Source: a virus. Taken from it: a stretch of 20,669 nucleotides of DNA. Every line of letters starts with the position of its first letter. Within the stretch, counting starts at the first letter, position 1. The notes below the pieces were generated by a model. That model was not told the DNA's origin and did no database searches. It saw only the letters and a list, made by a program, of their open reading frames with translations. The DNA is taken from the IMG/VR virus record IMGVR_UViG_3300005577_000104, positions 1 through 20,669 of that record. One strand, 5' to 3'. Positions 1 to 6,683 of the stretch are shown piece after piece. The translations under genes were made by a program, and so were the position numbers.

Positions 1-1866
1 GCTCCACTGCCGTCGCCGGGCCCTCAACCAGCTCCGGGGATGAACGGCGCACCCCCAGTGCCGAGACCAGTGATGGGTGACAACATCGGGGCGGGTTTGG
101 AGCCACCAGCCGATGTTCACATCCGCGTAACGTCCGAGGACACCACGCCGCCTCCGCCTCCCGAGGCTCCGCCGCCGACAGAGCCCGGACCGCCACAGCC
201 GGAGCCGATTGTCGCGAACATGGTCCCGGCACCTCCGCCGCCCGGAATGCCCAGCCAGACCGACATCGAGACAGCGGCTGCCGTCGTCGAGAAGGCCCTT
301 GAGATCGTCCTCGACGACGATGTTTCACATGAAGCCGTGAAGGCAGCCGTGAAAGACCTGATGCTGCCCGGACGCGGCGTCTGCCGGGTGCGCTGGAGCC
401 CTCAGATTTCCTCCCAGCCGCTGCCCGGCGGCCCGCTCCCCGACGGCACTCCCCCGACCGAGAAGGTCAAGGTCTGGGAGACCGTCACCGACGAGTATGT
501 CTACTGGGAGGACATGCTGATCGATCCAGTACGACAGTTCGGCGACACCCAGTGGGTCGCCTTCAGGCATCTGTTCGACGAAAAGGCCCTGATGGCGGAG
601 TTCAACGACAGCGAACAGCTCCAGAGGCTCCAGAAGGCCGGCAAGCTGCACGAGGTCCTCAAGTGGACCGAGGAGAGCGCCGCCAAGGACGCCGTCGCCG
701 GCAGCCCGATGAAGACGGCGGACAAGCTCGGCGATGTCATCAAGAAAGCCATGGTCTGGGAAATCTGGAACAAGACAACCCTTGAGATCATCTGGTTCAT
801 CCGCGAGGTCGAGGGCATCACGCTCCGCGTCGATCCCGACGCGCTCGGGCTCTCCAATTTCTTCCCGATCCCCCGGCCCCTCTTGGCGGTCACCACCACC
901 GACAGCCAGCTCCCCCGGCCCTACTACGACCTATACAAGCATCTGGCTGCCGACCTCGACGAGACCAGCCGGCGCATCAGCAATCTCACGGAGAAGATCA
1001 AGGTCAGGGGCGGTTTCAACTCGGCTAATCGTGATATCGCCAATATTCTCCTCGCCGACGACGGCAAGATGATCCCCGTCGATGGCATCGACCTGATGAA
1101 CGGCGGACTGGAGAACCACATCTGGCTGGTGCCGATTGTGGACTGGGTCAACGCGCTGAAGGAACTCTATCTGGCCCGCGAGCAGATCAAGCAGGCGATC
1201 TACGAGGTGATGGGCATCTCCGACATCATGCGCGGATCGACCTCGCCCTACGAGACCGCCACGGCCCAGCGCATCAAGGGCACGATGGGCACCAACCGCC
1301 TCGAAGAACAGAAACAGACCTGCGCCAATTTCTCCCGTGATCTCCTGCGCATGAAGGCCGAGATCATCTGCAAGAACTTCGACGCCAGTACCCTCACCCG
1401 CATGACCGGCGAGGAAGTCACTCCAGCCATCGAGGCGATCCTGCGCGACGATTTCCAGCGCGCCTGCGCCATCGACATCGAGACTGACAGCACCGTGGCC
1501 ATCGACGAGGCCATCGAGCAGGAGAGCAACGCCAAGATGCTGATGGCGTTGCAGGGCATCCTGCAAGGCGCGCAGGGCCTGCTGATGACGGGCGTCCTAC
1601 CTCCTCCGATGGTGATGCAGTTCACGCTGGAACTTGCCAAGATGATGGTCCAGCCGCTGCGCAACTCACGCGGGCTCGTCGAATTGATCAACACCTTCCA
1701 GCAGCAGCTCGAACAGGCGGCCATAGCACAAGCCAACAAGCCGCCTCCGATGCCGCCCGGCGCTCCACCTCCGGGTGGTCCGCCCGGAGGGGGTCAACCC
1801 ATGTCCCTCGCTGCCCCTCCGGGCGGCCCCATGCCGCCACCGAACGGCGGCATCCCGATGCAGTGA
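1..1866 (+). CDS. Portal protein (P22-type podovirus), 5' end outside window
   Basis: This is the dodecameric DNA-packaging and ejection channel at the capsid vertex. The frame is open from base 1, and the first ATG at 40 falls inside a proline-rich stretch, so the true start is upstream; 621 residues are visible. Portal-lineage landmarks are VTDEYVYWEDMLIDP (about 484-528), a VWEIWNK block (about 755-780), a long helical region, and GISDIMRGS (1213-1239) followed by SPYETATAQRIKG, all typical of podovirus portals. Two low-complexity regions are unusual: a Pro/Glu-rich stretch over about the first 85 visible codons, ahead of the conserved block, and a Pro/Gly/Met-rich C-terminal tail of about 45 residues. 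Both are probably disordered. A strong SD for the next gene overlaps the stop codon. The family call is secure; the role of the proline-rich parts is unknown. Confidence 0.9.
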   Translation, partial: APLPSPGPQPAPGMNGAPPVPRPVMGDNIGAGLEPPADVHIRVTSEDTTPPPPPEAPPPTEPGPPQPEPIVANMVPAPPPPGMPSQTDIETAAAVVEKALEIVLDDDVSHEAVKAAVKDLMLPGRGVCRVRWSPQISSQPLPGGPLPDGTPPTEKVKVWETVTDEYVYWEDMLIDPVRQFGDTQWVAFRHLFDEKALMAEFNDSEQLQRLQKAGKLHEVLKWTEESAAKDAVAGSPMKTADKLGDVIKKAMVWEIWNKTTLEIIWFIREVEGITLRVDPDALGLSNFFPIPRPLLAVTTTDSQLPRPYYDLYKHLAADLDETSRRISNLTEKIKVRGGFNSANRDIANILLADDGKMIPVDGIDLMNGGLENHIWLVPIVDWVNALKELYLAREQIKQAIYEVMGISDIMRGSTSPYETATAQRIKGTMGTNRLEEQKQTCANFSRDLLRMKAEIICKNFDASTLTRMTGEEVTPAIEAILRDDFQRACAIDIETDSTVAIDEAIEQESNAKMLMALQGILQGAQGLLMTGVLPPPMVMQFTLELAKMMVQPLRNSRGLVELINTFQQQLEQAAIAQANKPPPMPPGAPPPGGPPGGGQPMSLAAPPGGPMPPPNGGIPMQ

Positions 1867-1878
1867 AAGGAGGCCGAA

Positions 1879-2094
1879 ATGGCCGCGACCAGAGACGAGT
1901 ACCACATCGAATTGCAGAAGAACTTGGCGCGCATGAACACCAGCCGCGACGAGGCGGTGCGGATGACCAACGAGCATTTCGGCTACGGCTCCTCGACGGC
2001 GCTCCAGCATGACGTTCCCGACACGCCCGCGCCGTCGCCGCAGCCGCACAAGACGAAGCCGCACAAGCCGCAGCCGCGCAAGAACAAGAAATGA
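1879..2094 (+). CDS. Small hypothetical protein, basic proline-rich tail
   Basis: A 71-aa protein whose N-terminal half looks helical (contains EYHIELQKNLARMN) and whose C-terminal third is rich in Pro, His and Lys, ending in PRKNKK. The start is fixed by an excellent SD, AAAGGAGG at 1866-1873, five bases before the ATG, overlapping the portal stop. It follows the portal by 12 nt and ends in an ATGA overlap with the next ORF. Its place directly after the portal suggests a virion or assembly accessory, but I recognise no domain. The basic tail could bind nucleic acid, which is inference only. Confidence 0.75.
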   Translation: MAATRDEYHIELQKNLARMNTSRDEAVRMTNEHFGYGSSTALQHDVPDTPAPSPQPHKTKPHKPQPRKNKK

Positions 2095-2498
2095 CCGACA
2101 ACATTCAGGGAGGTTCCGATGCCGAGCCGAACAGCACGCCAGCACCGGGCAATGGCGGCAGCCGCCAAGGGAAAGTCGTCTTTGGGAATACCGAAGTCGG
2201 TCGGGGCGGAGTTCCTGAAGGCCGACAAGGGCAAGAGTTTCAAGGGCAAGCCGAAACCGAGATCGAAAAAGTAGACCTCGACCGCATCGTTGCCAGTAGC
2301 GGACGCCTTCTCGACCACGTCCGCCGCATCATGGCCGAGGAGCGTGAAATCTACATCGCCGCGCGCCAGCGCATCATCGTCCACGCGGCGAACGAAGCGG
2401 CCCGGCTGACCGAAGCCTTCAACGCCAGAATGGCGCAGTTCCAACTCGTCGAAACCAAGCTGGAGGTACTGGAAAATGCCGCAGAAGGAGATCGTTGA
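2091..2498 (+). CDS. Hypothetical helical protein overlapping a nested gene
   Basis: A 135-aa ORF whose ATG overlaps the previous stop (ATGA). Residues 1-58 are low-complexity Gly/Gln/Glu-rich, and residues 59-135 form a regular amphipathic helical region (begins EKVDLDRIVASSGRLL) that looks truly coding. Between 2091 and the internal ATG at 2331 I see no in-frame ATG, GTG or TTG, and the helical pattern already begins near 2265. Translation therefore probably begins at 2091 by coupling, which makes 2119-2274 coding in two frames. The alternative is a start at 2331 giving 55 aa, but that ATG has no SD. The function is unknown. Confidence 0.6.
   Translation: MTDNIQGGSDAEPNSTPAPGNGGSRQGKVVFGNTEVGRGGVPEGRQGQEFQGQAETEIEKVDLDRIVASSGRLLDHVRRIMAEEREIYIAARQRIIVHAANEAARLTEAFNARMAQFQLVETKLEVLENAAEGDR
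2107..2113 (+). promoter_or_regulatory. Ribosome binding site of the nested 51-aa gene
   Basis: AGGGAGG, five bases upstream of the ATG at 2119. It lies inside the 135-aa ORF and is the main evidence that the nested frame is translated. Confidence 0.7.
2119..2274 (+). CDS. Small basic phage protein nested out of frame
   Basis: A 51-aa protein beginning MPSRTARQHRAM, with a central GIPKSVGAEFLKADKGK motif and a Lys-rich tail. This architecture (MPS..A.QHR.M at the start, then GIP.SVG.EF..ADKGK) matches a small family of basic phage proteins I recognise from podovirus structural regions; its function is not known to me. An excellent SD, AGGGAGG at 2107-2113, lies five bases before the ATG, better than the one for the surrounding ORF. 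The gene sits wholly within the 135-aa ORF in another frame. High Lys/Arg content fits nucleic-acid binding, but that is inference. Confidence 0.7.
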   Translation: MPSRTARQHRAMAAAAKGKSSLGIPKSVGAEFLKADKGKSFKGKPKPRSKK

Positions 2499-2682
2499 GA
2501 CCTTCACCCACGAGGATCGCGAATACCACATCATGGGCCGCGACGGGCGCTACTACGTGCGCGACGACACCTCGACCGACCAAGGGCCTTTCGCTTCCAT
2601 CGAGGAAGCCAAGGCGACCGTGACCGATCCCGATGCCGGCAAAGGGGCTCCGGTCGATCCCGGCGAGCCGGATGCCGCGTGA
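2476..2682 (+). CDS. Small acidic hypothetical protein
   Basis: A 68-aa acidic protein. Residues 5-35 read as short beta strands (EREYHIMGRDGRYYVRDD-like pattern: aromatic and charged alternation), then a helix IEEAKATV, then a Pro/Asp/Ala-rich tail. The start at 2476 is supported by GGAGG at 2462-2466. It overlaps the preceding ORF by 23 nt. The fold suggestion is weak and no family is recognised. It is probably a minor virion or assembly gene, given its position in the structural operon. Confidence 0.65.
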   Translation: MPQKEIVETFTHEDREYHIMGRDGRYYVRDDTSTDQGPFASIEEAKATVTDPDAGKGAPVDPGEPDAA

Positions 2683-2767
2683 GCTGTTCAGCGGCTGGTC
2701 GGGGCTCCTGTGCTTGGGCGTTATGATGTGGATTATCCATCGCCGAATGCGCCGCCACCGCCGGTAG
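2672..2767 (+). CDS. Possible 31-aa single-span membrane peptide
   Basis: A very short ORF with one hydrophobic segment (about residues 5-22, rich in Leu, Trp, Gly and Met) followed by an Arg/His-rich C-terminus, a positive-inside arrangement. It overlaps the end of the 68-aa gene and the start of the 51-aa membrane protein in a third frame. No convincing SD is visible. If real, it could be part of the lysis set upstream of the endolysin; it may be chance in GC-rich DNA. Confidence 0.25.
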   Translation: MPRELFSGWSGLLCLGVMMWIIHRRMRRHRR

Positions 2768-2865
2768 ACAAGCTGTCCGGCTGCCGGGGCATCTTCAACG
2801 CGCTGATCTTCACGGCGCTGCTGGCCGTGCTGATCGGGGGAGCCGTGTACTGGTGGTTGTGGTAG
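2710..2865 (+). CDS. Small membrane protein, possible holin
   Basis: A 51-aa protein from a GTG start. The N-terminal half is hydrophilic with a Pro run (PNAPPPPVDK) and a Cys; the C-terminal 24 residues are a single strongly hydrophobic span starting IFNALIFTALLAV and ending YWWLW. GGGG at 2701-2704 is a weak SD. The size, single span and position two genes before the endolysin are compatible with a holin or spanin-like partner, but nothing in the sequence proves it. It overlaps the next gene by 13 nt. The same frame is open back to the stop of the 68-aa gene, so CTG 2695 is a less likely start. Confidence 0.55.
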   Translation: MLGRYDVDYPSPNAPPPPVDKLSGCRGIFNALIFTALLAVLIGGAVYWWLW

Positions 2866-3050
2866 ACCTCGAAGCCGAGCGCAGCTACGTCGAGAGGCTC
2901 CGCGAGGAATGGCTGGCCGAGCGTGACAAGCTGCGCGCGACCATCGCGAGCAAGACCACGCCCGGACCCAATTACTGGGAAGCCGCGCGCCGCGCCGAGC
3001 AGCGGTTCTTGATGGCCGCCAAGGTCCTGTCGGTGCTGGAGGGCGTGTGA
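2853..3050 (+). CDS. Small helical hypothetical protein
   Basis: A 65-aa protein with two predicted helices: a charged N-terminal helix rich in Glu, Arg and Leu (about residues 5-30), and a second from residue 38 (YWEAARRAEQRFLMAAKVL). It resembles the tail-length or head-associated helical hairpins common in phage operons, but I cannot name a family. The GTG start at 2853 is preferred because GGGGGAG (2836-2842) lies 10 nt upstream; GTG 2859 is possible. Its stop overlaps the next start (GTGTGATG). Confidence 0.65.
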   Translation: MVVVDLEAERSYVERLREEWLAERDKLRATIASKTTPGPNYWEAARRAEQRFLMAAKVLSVLEGV

Positions 3051-3274
3051 TGCAGTGGAGCGTGATCGCGAACGCGGTGCCGGCAGCGAACCGGGTGCTG
3101 CGGTTCCTAGGCTGGAAGGATCGCAAGCCGGAAGATGTGTGGCCGTTCCCGTTCGGAGCCTTCGGCCCGCCGCCGCGCCCGCCGTACAACCCCTATCCGC
3201 GCAGCGACGCCGGGCAGAACATCGTCACCGTCCACGAGAACATCCAGAGCGGGAAGCCCAATGTTCGACCGTGA
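3050..3274 (+). CDS. Small proline-rich hypothetical protein
   Basis: A 74-aa protein. Residues 1-22 may form an amphipathic helix (MQWSVIANAVPAANRVLRFL). The middle is Phe/Pro/Tyr-rich (WPFPFGAFGPPPRPPYNPYP), and the tail is polar. ATG 3050 is preferred over GTG 3047 because it follows GGAGGG (3038-3043) at good spacing and couples to the upstream TGA. It overlaps the endolysin start by 14 nt, so the two are co-translated. It has no clear transmembrane span, so a holin role is not supported. Confidence 0.65.
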   Translation: MQWSVIANAVPAANRVLRFLGWKDRKPEDVWPFPFGAFGPPPRPPYNPYPRSDAGQNIVTVHENIQSGKPNVRP

Positions 3275-4046
3275 CCTCTATTTCGACGCTGTCAGGGCCT
3301 CGCTGTTCTCGGGCTCCATGAGCCAGCGGCAGGTCGATGGCCAGAACGACATCCTCGACGTGTGGGAGCGGGTGCCGACCGTGGCCCCGAGCATCGTCCT
3401 CGACCTCCGCTGGCTCGCCTACATGCTGGCCACGACCTATCACGAGACCTCGAAAGAGATGTGGCCCATCGAGGAGTACGGGAAGGGCTCCGGGCAGCCC
3501 TACGGCGTCAAGGACAAGGAGACTGGCCAGACCTACTACGGACGTGGTTATGTCCAGCTCACTTGGCGTGAGAATTATCACCGCGCCGTGATCGAGCTGG
3601 GGCTTTCCGGCGAGGAGGACATCGAATGGCACGCCCACATGGCGCTCGACGGCGTCATCGCGGCGCGCGTCATGTTCCGGGGCATGTACTACGGCTGGTT
3701 CCGCAAAGACGACAAGGGCCCGCAGACGCTGCCGCGTTATTTCGGCCCCAGCGCCGACGATCCCTACATGGCGCGCGAGATCATCAACGGTGACAAGCAC
3801 AAAATCCCGAGCTGGTCGAACGGCGTCTCCATCGGCAATTTGATCCAAGGTTACCACGACAAGTTCTTGGAGGCTCTGGAGACTTCCTTCATCAAGGAAC
3901 CCCCCGCCCCAGAGCCCGAGCCTTCCGAGGATGTTCTTGGTTATACCGTGCGAATGTCCGCCAATGCTGTCGCGTTCGACATCCAGCTTGCACCCGGCGT
4001 CGCCATCGCGATCAAGGTCAACGACAGCGACTGGCAACCGTCTTAG
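3261..4046 (+). CDS. Endolysin, GH19 chitinase/lysozyme-type glycosidase
   Basis: This enzyme probably cleaves glycan strands of peptidoglycan at lysis. GH19 hallmarks are YHETS at 60-64, where Glu62 is the expected catalytic acid, an IEEYG segment (70-74) possibly supplying the second acid, and the signature YYGRGYVQLTW at 92-102; REIINGD follows at 172-178. The enzymatic part ends near residue 210. A Pro/Glu linker (about 213-223) then joins an unassigned 38-residue C-terminal module with a beta-like pattern. No signal peptide or SAR segment is seen, so export would need a holin. The start at 3261 was chosen because the frame upstream lies in the previous gene and GGGAAG precedes the ATG. 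Lysis genes between portal and scaffold are an unusual placement. Confidence 0.85.
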   Translation: MFDRDLYFDAVRASLFSGSMSQRQVDGQNDILDVWERVPTVAPSIVLDLRWLAYMLATTYHETSKEMWPIEEYGKGSGQPYGVKDKETGQTYYGRGYVQLTWRENYHRAVIELGLSGEEDIEWHAHMALDGVIAARVMFRGMYYGWFRKDDKGPQTLPRYFGPSADDPYMAREIINGDKHKIPSWSNGVSIGNLIQGYHDKFLEALETSFIKEPPAPEPEPSEDVLGYTVRMSANAVAFDIQLAPGVAIAIKVNDSDWQPS

Positions 4047-4121
4047 CGTTTGCCAACTGTGCCATTTCGGGACTACAAGTGTCGGCCATCGCTACGGCGA
4101 CACCCCGAGGGAGCCCTGACG
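4047..4121. other. 75-nt spacer after the endolysin
   Basis: The second longest spacer in any operon-like run here. I see no convincing promoter or terminator in it. It ends with the SD AGGGAG (4108-4113) of the next gene. Confidence 0.4.
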
Positions 4122-4379
4122 ATGTCGAAAACCTCCGAAAAAGCAGCCGCGTCCAGAGCCTCCACCCGCGAGGTCGAGGAGCCCGAGCAGACCACCATCA
4201 CCGCCGGCACTTGGCCGAACCCCATCGACGGCTATCGCGCTGCCGTCCACGGCGTCGCTCTCGTCGGGCTGATCCCGGTAGGCGACGAAAAGACCCCATA
4301 CCCGACAGGCACGCCACTCGGCGCGGGCAAGAAATTCTGGTTGCAGAACGGCTATTACAAGTCGGCCACGCCGACCTAA
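4122..4379 (+). CDS. Small hypothetical protein with PYPTGTP motif
   Basis: An 85-aa protein. Residues 1-27 are Ser/Thr/Glu-rich and probably disordered; residues 28-85 look like a small beta-rich unit containing PYPTGTP (59-65) and ending near NGYYKSATPT. The start follows AGGGAG at 8-nt spacing; the TTG at 4050 in the same frame has no SD. The PYPTGTP motif recurs in the 77-aa protein two genes downstream. Together with the IPT/TIG protein between them, this suggests a small capsid-surface or decoration set, which is inference. Confidence 0.65.
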   Translation: MSKTSEKAAASRASTREVEEPEQTTITAGTWPNPIDGYRAAVHGVALVGLIPVGDEKTPYPTGTPLGAGKKFWLQNGYYKSATPT

Positions 4380-4391
4380 GGAGCCCTGTCG

Positions 4392-5042
4392 ATGGCTGCA
4401 TTCTCCGTGCTGCGGGAGCAGGACACCGCAAACGCGACTGCGAAGATCAACGAAATCGCCCCCGTCAACTGGCATCGGTTTCCCGGTGCCGTCGTTCCCC
4501 ACGCACTGGCCAACGCCAACGCAGCGAAACCGCGCTACCTCGCTGCCGACTACTCCGGCAACGCCTACGGCGACGATGTTACGCAGGCCAAGGCCAACAT
4601 CGCAGTTGCGCGGGCTGACGGCGGCGCTGCCGAAGTCATTCCATCGACGCCGCGCACGCAGTCCGAGAAGGCCGCCGCGCTCGGGACGGTTCTGGCGCAG
4701 GACGTGACGCGCAACCGTGGCTGGATCGCTCCGAGGCAGCCCTACGCTGCCGCTCCGGTGACGCCGGGAGCTGCCGATCCGACGCTTGCCTCGCTGTCGC
4801 CCAACACCGCCGTAGCGGGCGCGGCGACGCCGCAGTTCGTGATCAAGCTGATCGGCACCAACTTCACGATCTATTCGACCGTCCTCGTCGGCGGGCTCCC
4901 CGCGCCGTCGAACTACGTCTTCGTGTCGCCGACCGAGATCAGGCTCCAGATGAGCCCGGCGTCGTCGGTTGCCGGCACCACCACCATCGCCGTCGTCGAT
5001 CACGGCGTGAAGACCGTTGACCGAACTTTCACTTGGACCTGA
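4392..5042 (+). CDS. Structural protein with C-terminal Ig-like IPT/TIG domain
   Basis: A 216-aa protein. Residues 1-125 are Ala/Asn-rich with no recognised domain. Residues 129-216 match the IPT/TIG Ig-like pattern: PTLASLSPNTAVAG at the start, IKLIGTNF in the middle, then VLVGG, an ...IRLQM strand and TTTIAVVD. Ig-like domains of this class are common on phage capsids, tails and fibres, where they are thought to help adhesion to surfaces. SD AAGGAG (4378-4383) overlaps the previous stop. Its position before the scaffold gene favours a capsid decoration or head fibre, but a tail role cannot be excluded. Confidence 0.75.
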   Translation: MAAFSVLREQDTANATAKINEIAPVNWHRFPGAVVPHALANANAAKPRYLAADYSGNAYGDDVTQAKANIAVARADGGAAEVIPSTPRTQSEKAAALGTVLAQDVTRNRGWIAPRQPYAAAPVTPGAADPTLASLSPNTAVAGAATPQFVIKLIGTNFTIYSTVLVGGLPAPSNYVFVSPTEIRLQMSPASSVAGTTTIAVVDHGVKTVDRTFTWT

Positions 5043-5044
5043 CC

Positions 5045-5278
5045 ATGGCTGACGAACCCGAGGTAGAGCCCCAAGCAGCGACCATCGTCACCGTCGGCAA
5101 GGACGAGCCCTACCCGACTGGGACCCCCTCCAACGCATGGACCGACCTCACGCGGGTGCATTTCCCGCAGAACCTCACCGATGGCCCATCGGGCACGTAC
5201 AATTCGCCCTACGAGCGGCAGCGGGTGCAGAACTTGCGCGCTGGGGGCATGATCTCAGGAGGAGCGGCAGGCACATGA
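5045..5278 (+). CDS. Small hypothetical protein with PYPTGTP motif
   Basis: A 77-aa protein, acidic at the N-terminus, with PYPTGTP at 22-28 and a Tyr/Asn/Gly-rich second half (TDGPSGTYNSPYERQR). It starts 2 nt after the previous stop and has no clear SD, so translation is probably coupled. It ends in an ATGA overlap with the next gene. The shared heptapeptide with the 85-aa protein is the only clue to function; the rest of the two sequences does not obviously align. Confidence 0.6.
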   Translation: MADEPEVEPQAATIVTVGKDEPYPTGTPSNAWTDLTRVHFPQNLTDGPSGTYNSPYERQRVQNLRAGGMISGGAAGT

Positions 5279-5544
5279 CGGTCTACGTCTACCGGAACGG
5301 AGAGCTGGTGGAAAAAACGAGAGAACCGGCGAGAGCTTACCGCTTCACAGAATACGAGAGCCCCGTTAATGGGGCTCTGATCACATCGAGCAGACAACGA
5401 GAGCGCGACCTCAACCGCTCCGATGCCTTCGACCCTCGCGATCTAGGCAAAGATCACCAGTGGCGTCGCGGTAGGGAAGTTCAGGCAAAGGAAGCAACAC
5501 TTGAGCGATCAAGGCCCCAACAGCAACTCGACTTCTGGCGGTAA
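5275..5544 (+). CDS. Small basic hypothetical protein, Arg-rich
   Basis: An 89-aa, highly charged protein. It begins MTVYVYRNGELVEK, a beta-hairpin-like start; its second half is rich in Arg, Asp, Glu and Gln. AGGAGGAG near 5257-5264 serves the ATGA-coupled start at 5275. Local GC content is visibly lower than in neighbouring genes. A perfect 8-bp stem-loop lies within the coding sequence (5357-5378). It overlaps the scaffold gene by 44 nt. No family is recognised. Confidence 0.65.
   Translation: MTVYVYRNGELVEKTREPARAYRFTEYESPVNGALITSSRQRERDLNRSDAFDPRDLGKDHQWRRGREVQAKEATLERSRPQQQLDFWR
5357..5378 (+). other. Intragenic stem-loop, 8-bp stem
   Basis: AGAGCCCC (5357-5364) pairs perfectly with GGGGCTCT (5371-5378) across the loop GTTAAT. 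No T-run follows, so it is not a standard intrinsic terminator. It lies about 120 nt before the scaffold start and could be an RNA-processing or attenuation element. Confidence 0.4.
5487..5494 (+). promoter_or_regulatory. Ribosome binding site supporting the TTG scaffold start
   Basis: AAAGGAAG lies six bases before TTG 5501. It supports a TTG start for the scaffold gene inside the end of the previous gene, since no in-frame ATG is near. Confidence 0.55.
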
Positions 5545-6673
5545 CGGTGCCGAGCCCCGCCAGTCGATCCGCGATGTTGCGGAAGCGGCTTACGATGAAG
5601 TTTCTGGCGTCTCCCAAGACGAAGGCGCGTCGCAGGAAAGCGATGCTGGCCAGCCGAGGGATGAACGCGGACGTTTTGCGGCCCAGAAGCCGCAAGAACC
5701 GGGTGTAGCAGAGCCTCAGGCTCCCAGCCCCGAAACCCAACCCGAGGCCCCAGCAACCCCGGCTGATCCAGCGGCGCAAGCGTCTAGCAATCAGAGCCCG
5801 GAACACTGGAGCGCGGAAGACCGCAAGCTCTACGAGCGACTGCCGCCGGACGCCAAGGCGTTCCTGACGCGCCGTCACTCGGAGATGGAGGCGGAATTCA
5901 CGCGCAAGTCTCAGGCGAATGCGGGAGCAGTCCAAGCCCTCGCTGCGATCTCCCCGATCTTCAGTGACCCCGACATAGCCGCCTCGCTTCAGGCGAACCG
6001 AATGCACCCCGTGCAGGCGATCACCGAGTGGGCCGGCTTCCACAAGCGCGGCATCAGCTCCGATCCGCGCGAACGGGCGGGGCTCCTGTACGATCTCGCG
6101 CAGCGGATGGGCTTCGACCCAGCGCGCATCTTCGCCACCAATCGCCAGCAACCGGGCCCGCAGGGCGTGCCGGAAACGGTCGTCAAGGACCCAAATCTCA
6201 GATATCTGGCCGAGCAACTTCAACGGCGCGACAGCGACTTTCAGGCGCTCCGCAACGAACTTCAGCAATTCCAGAGAGCCCAGCAGGAACAGCGGGAAGG
6301 CGAGATGCTCCAGCAGACCCGTCAAAGCATCGACGGGTACGCGGACGAAGTGGGACCGGACGGCAGAAAACTTCGGCCCTACTTCGACCGCGTCATCCAG
6401 CACATCAGCAACGCCTACAAGCTGAACCCCGACACGGACCTCGACCAAGCCTACCAGCAGGCGTGCTGGATGGACCCCGAGGTGCGCAAGGAAATGATGC
6501 AGGCGCAATGGAGCCAGCAGAACCGTCAGCAGTCCAACCAGCGGGCGGTGCAGGCGGCGCGAAGCAACGTCAGGGGTCTTACGAGCCCCGTGTCGAAGCC
6601 TGCGCCGGAGCGGAAGTCGAACGGAAGCCTGAGAGACACGCTGGAGGCGTCAGCGGACGAGGTCGGCCTCTAA
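5501..6673 (+). CDS. Scaffolding / capsid assembly protein
   Basis: A 390-aa protein directly before the capsid gene. Residues 1-100 are disordered and rich in Pro, Ala, Gln and Glu, with the motif RDERGRFA (53-60) often seen in phage scaffolds. A helical core runs from 101 to 215. A Gln/Arg-rich coiled-coil-like stretch (232-275) is followed by a helical region (292-345). The C-terminus is basic then acidic (ends SADEVGL), as in scaffolds that dock to the coat via a C-terminal helix. The TTG start is supported by AAAGGAAG. The scaffold call rests on composition and position rather than on a catalytic motif; no protease motif is seen. Confidence 0.8.
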   Translation: MSDQGPNSNSTSGGNGAEPRQSIRDVAEAAYDEVSGVSQDEGASQESDAGQPRDERGRFAAQKPQEPGVAEPQAPSPETQPEAPATPADPAAQASSNQSPEHWSAEDRKLYERLPPDAKAFLTRRHSEMEAEFTRKSQANAGAVQALAAISPIFSDPDIAASLQANRMHPVQAITEWAGFHKRGISSDPRERAGLLYDLAQRMGFDPARIFATNRQQPGPQGVPETVVKDPNLRYLAEQLQRRDSDFQALRNELQQFQRAQQEQREGEMLQQTRQSIDGYADEVGPDGRKLRPYFDRVIQHISNAYKLNPDTDLDQAYQQACWMDPEVRKEMMQAQWSQQNRQQSNQRAVQAARSNVRGLTSPVSKPAPERKSNGSLRDTLEASADEVGL

Positions 6674-6683
6674 GGAGGCCATC

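Noticed and set aside
3135-3260. Upstream extension of the endolysin frame
   Set aside because: The extra 42 residues are Arg/Ala/Ser-rich shadow sequence of the 74-aa gene; the ATG at 3261 gives the normal start of GH19 endolysins.
5137-5274. Upstream extension of the 89-aa gene
   Set aside because: It lies in the PYPTGTP protein's gene in another frame; the ATGA start at 5275 has an SD and restores normal composition.
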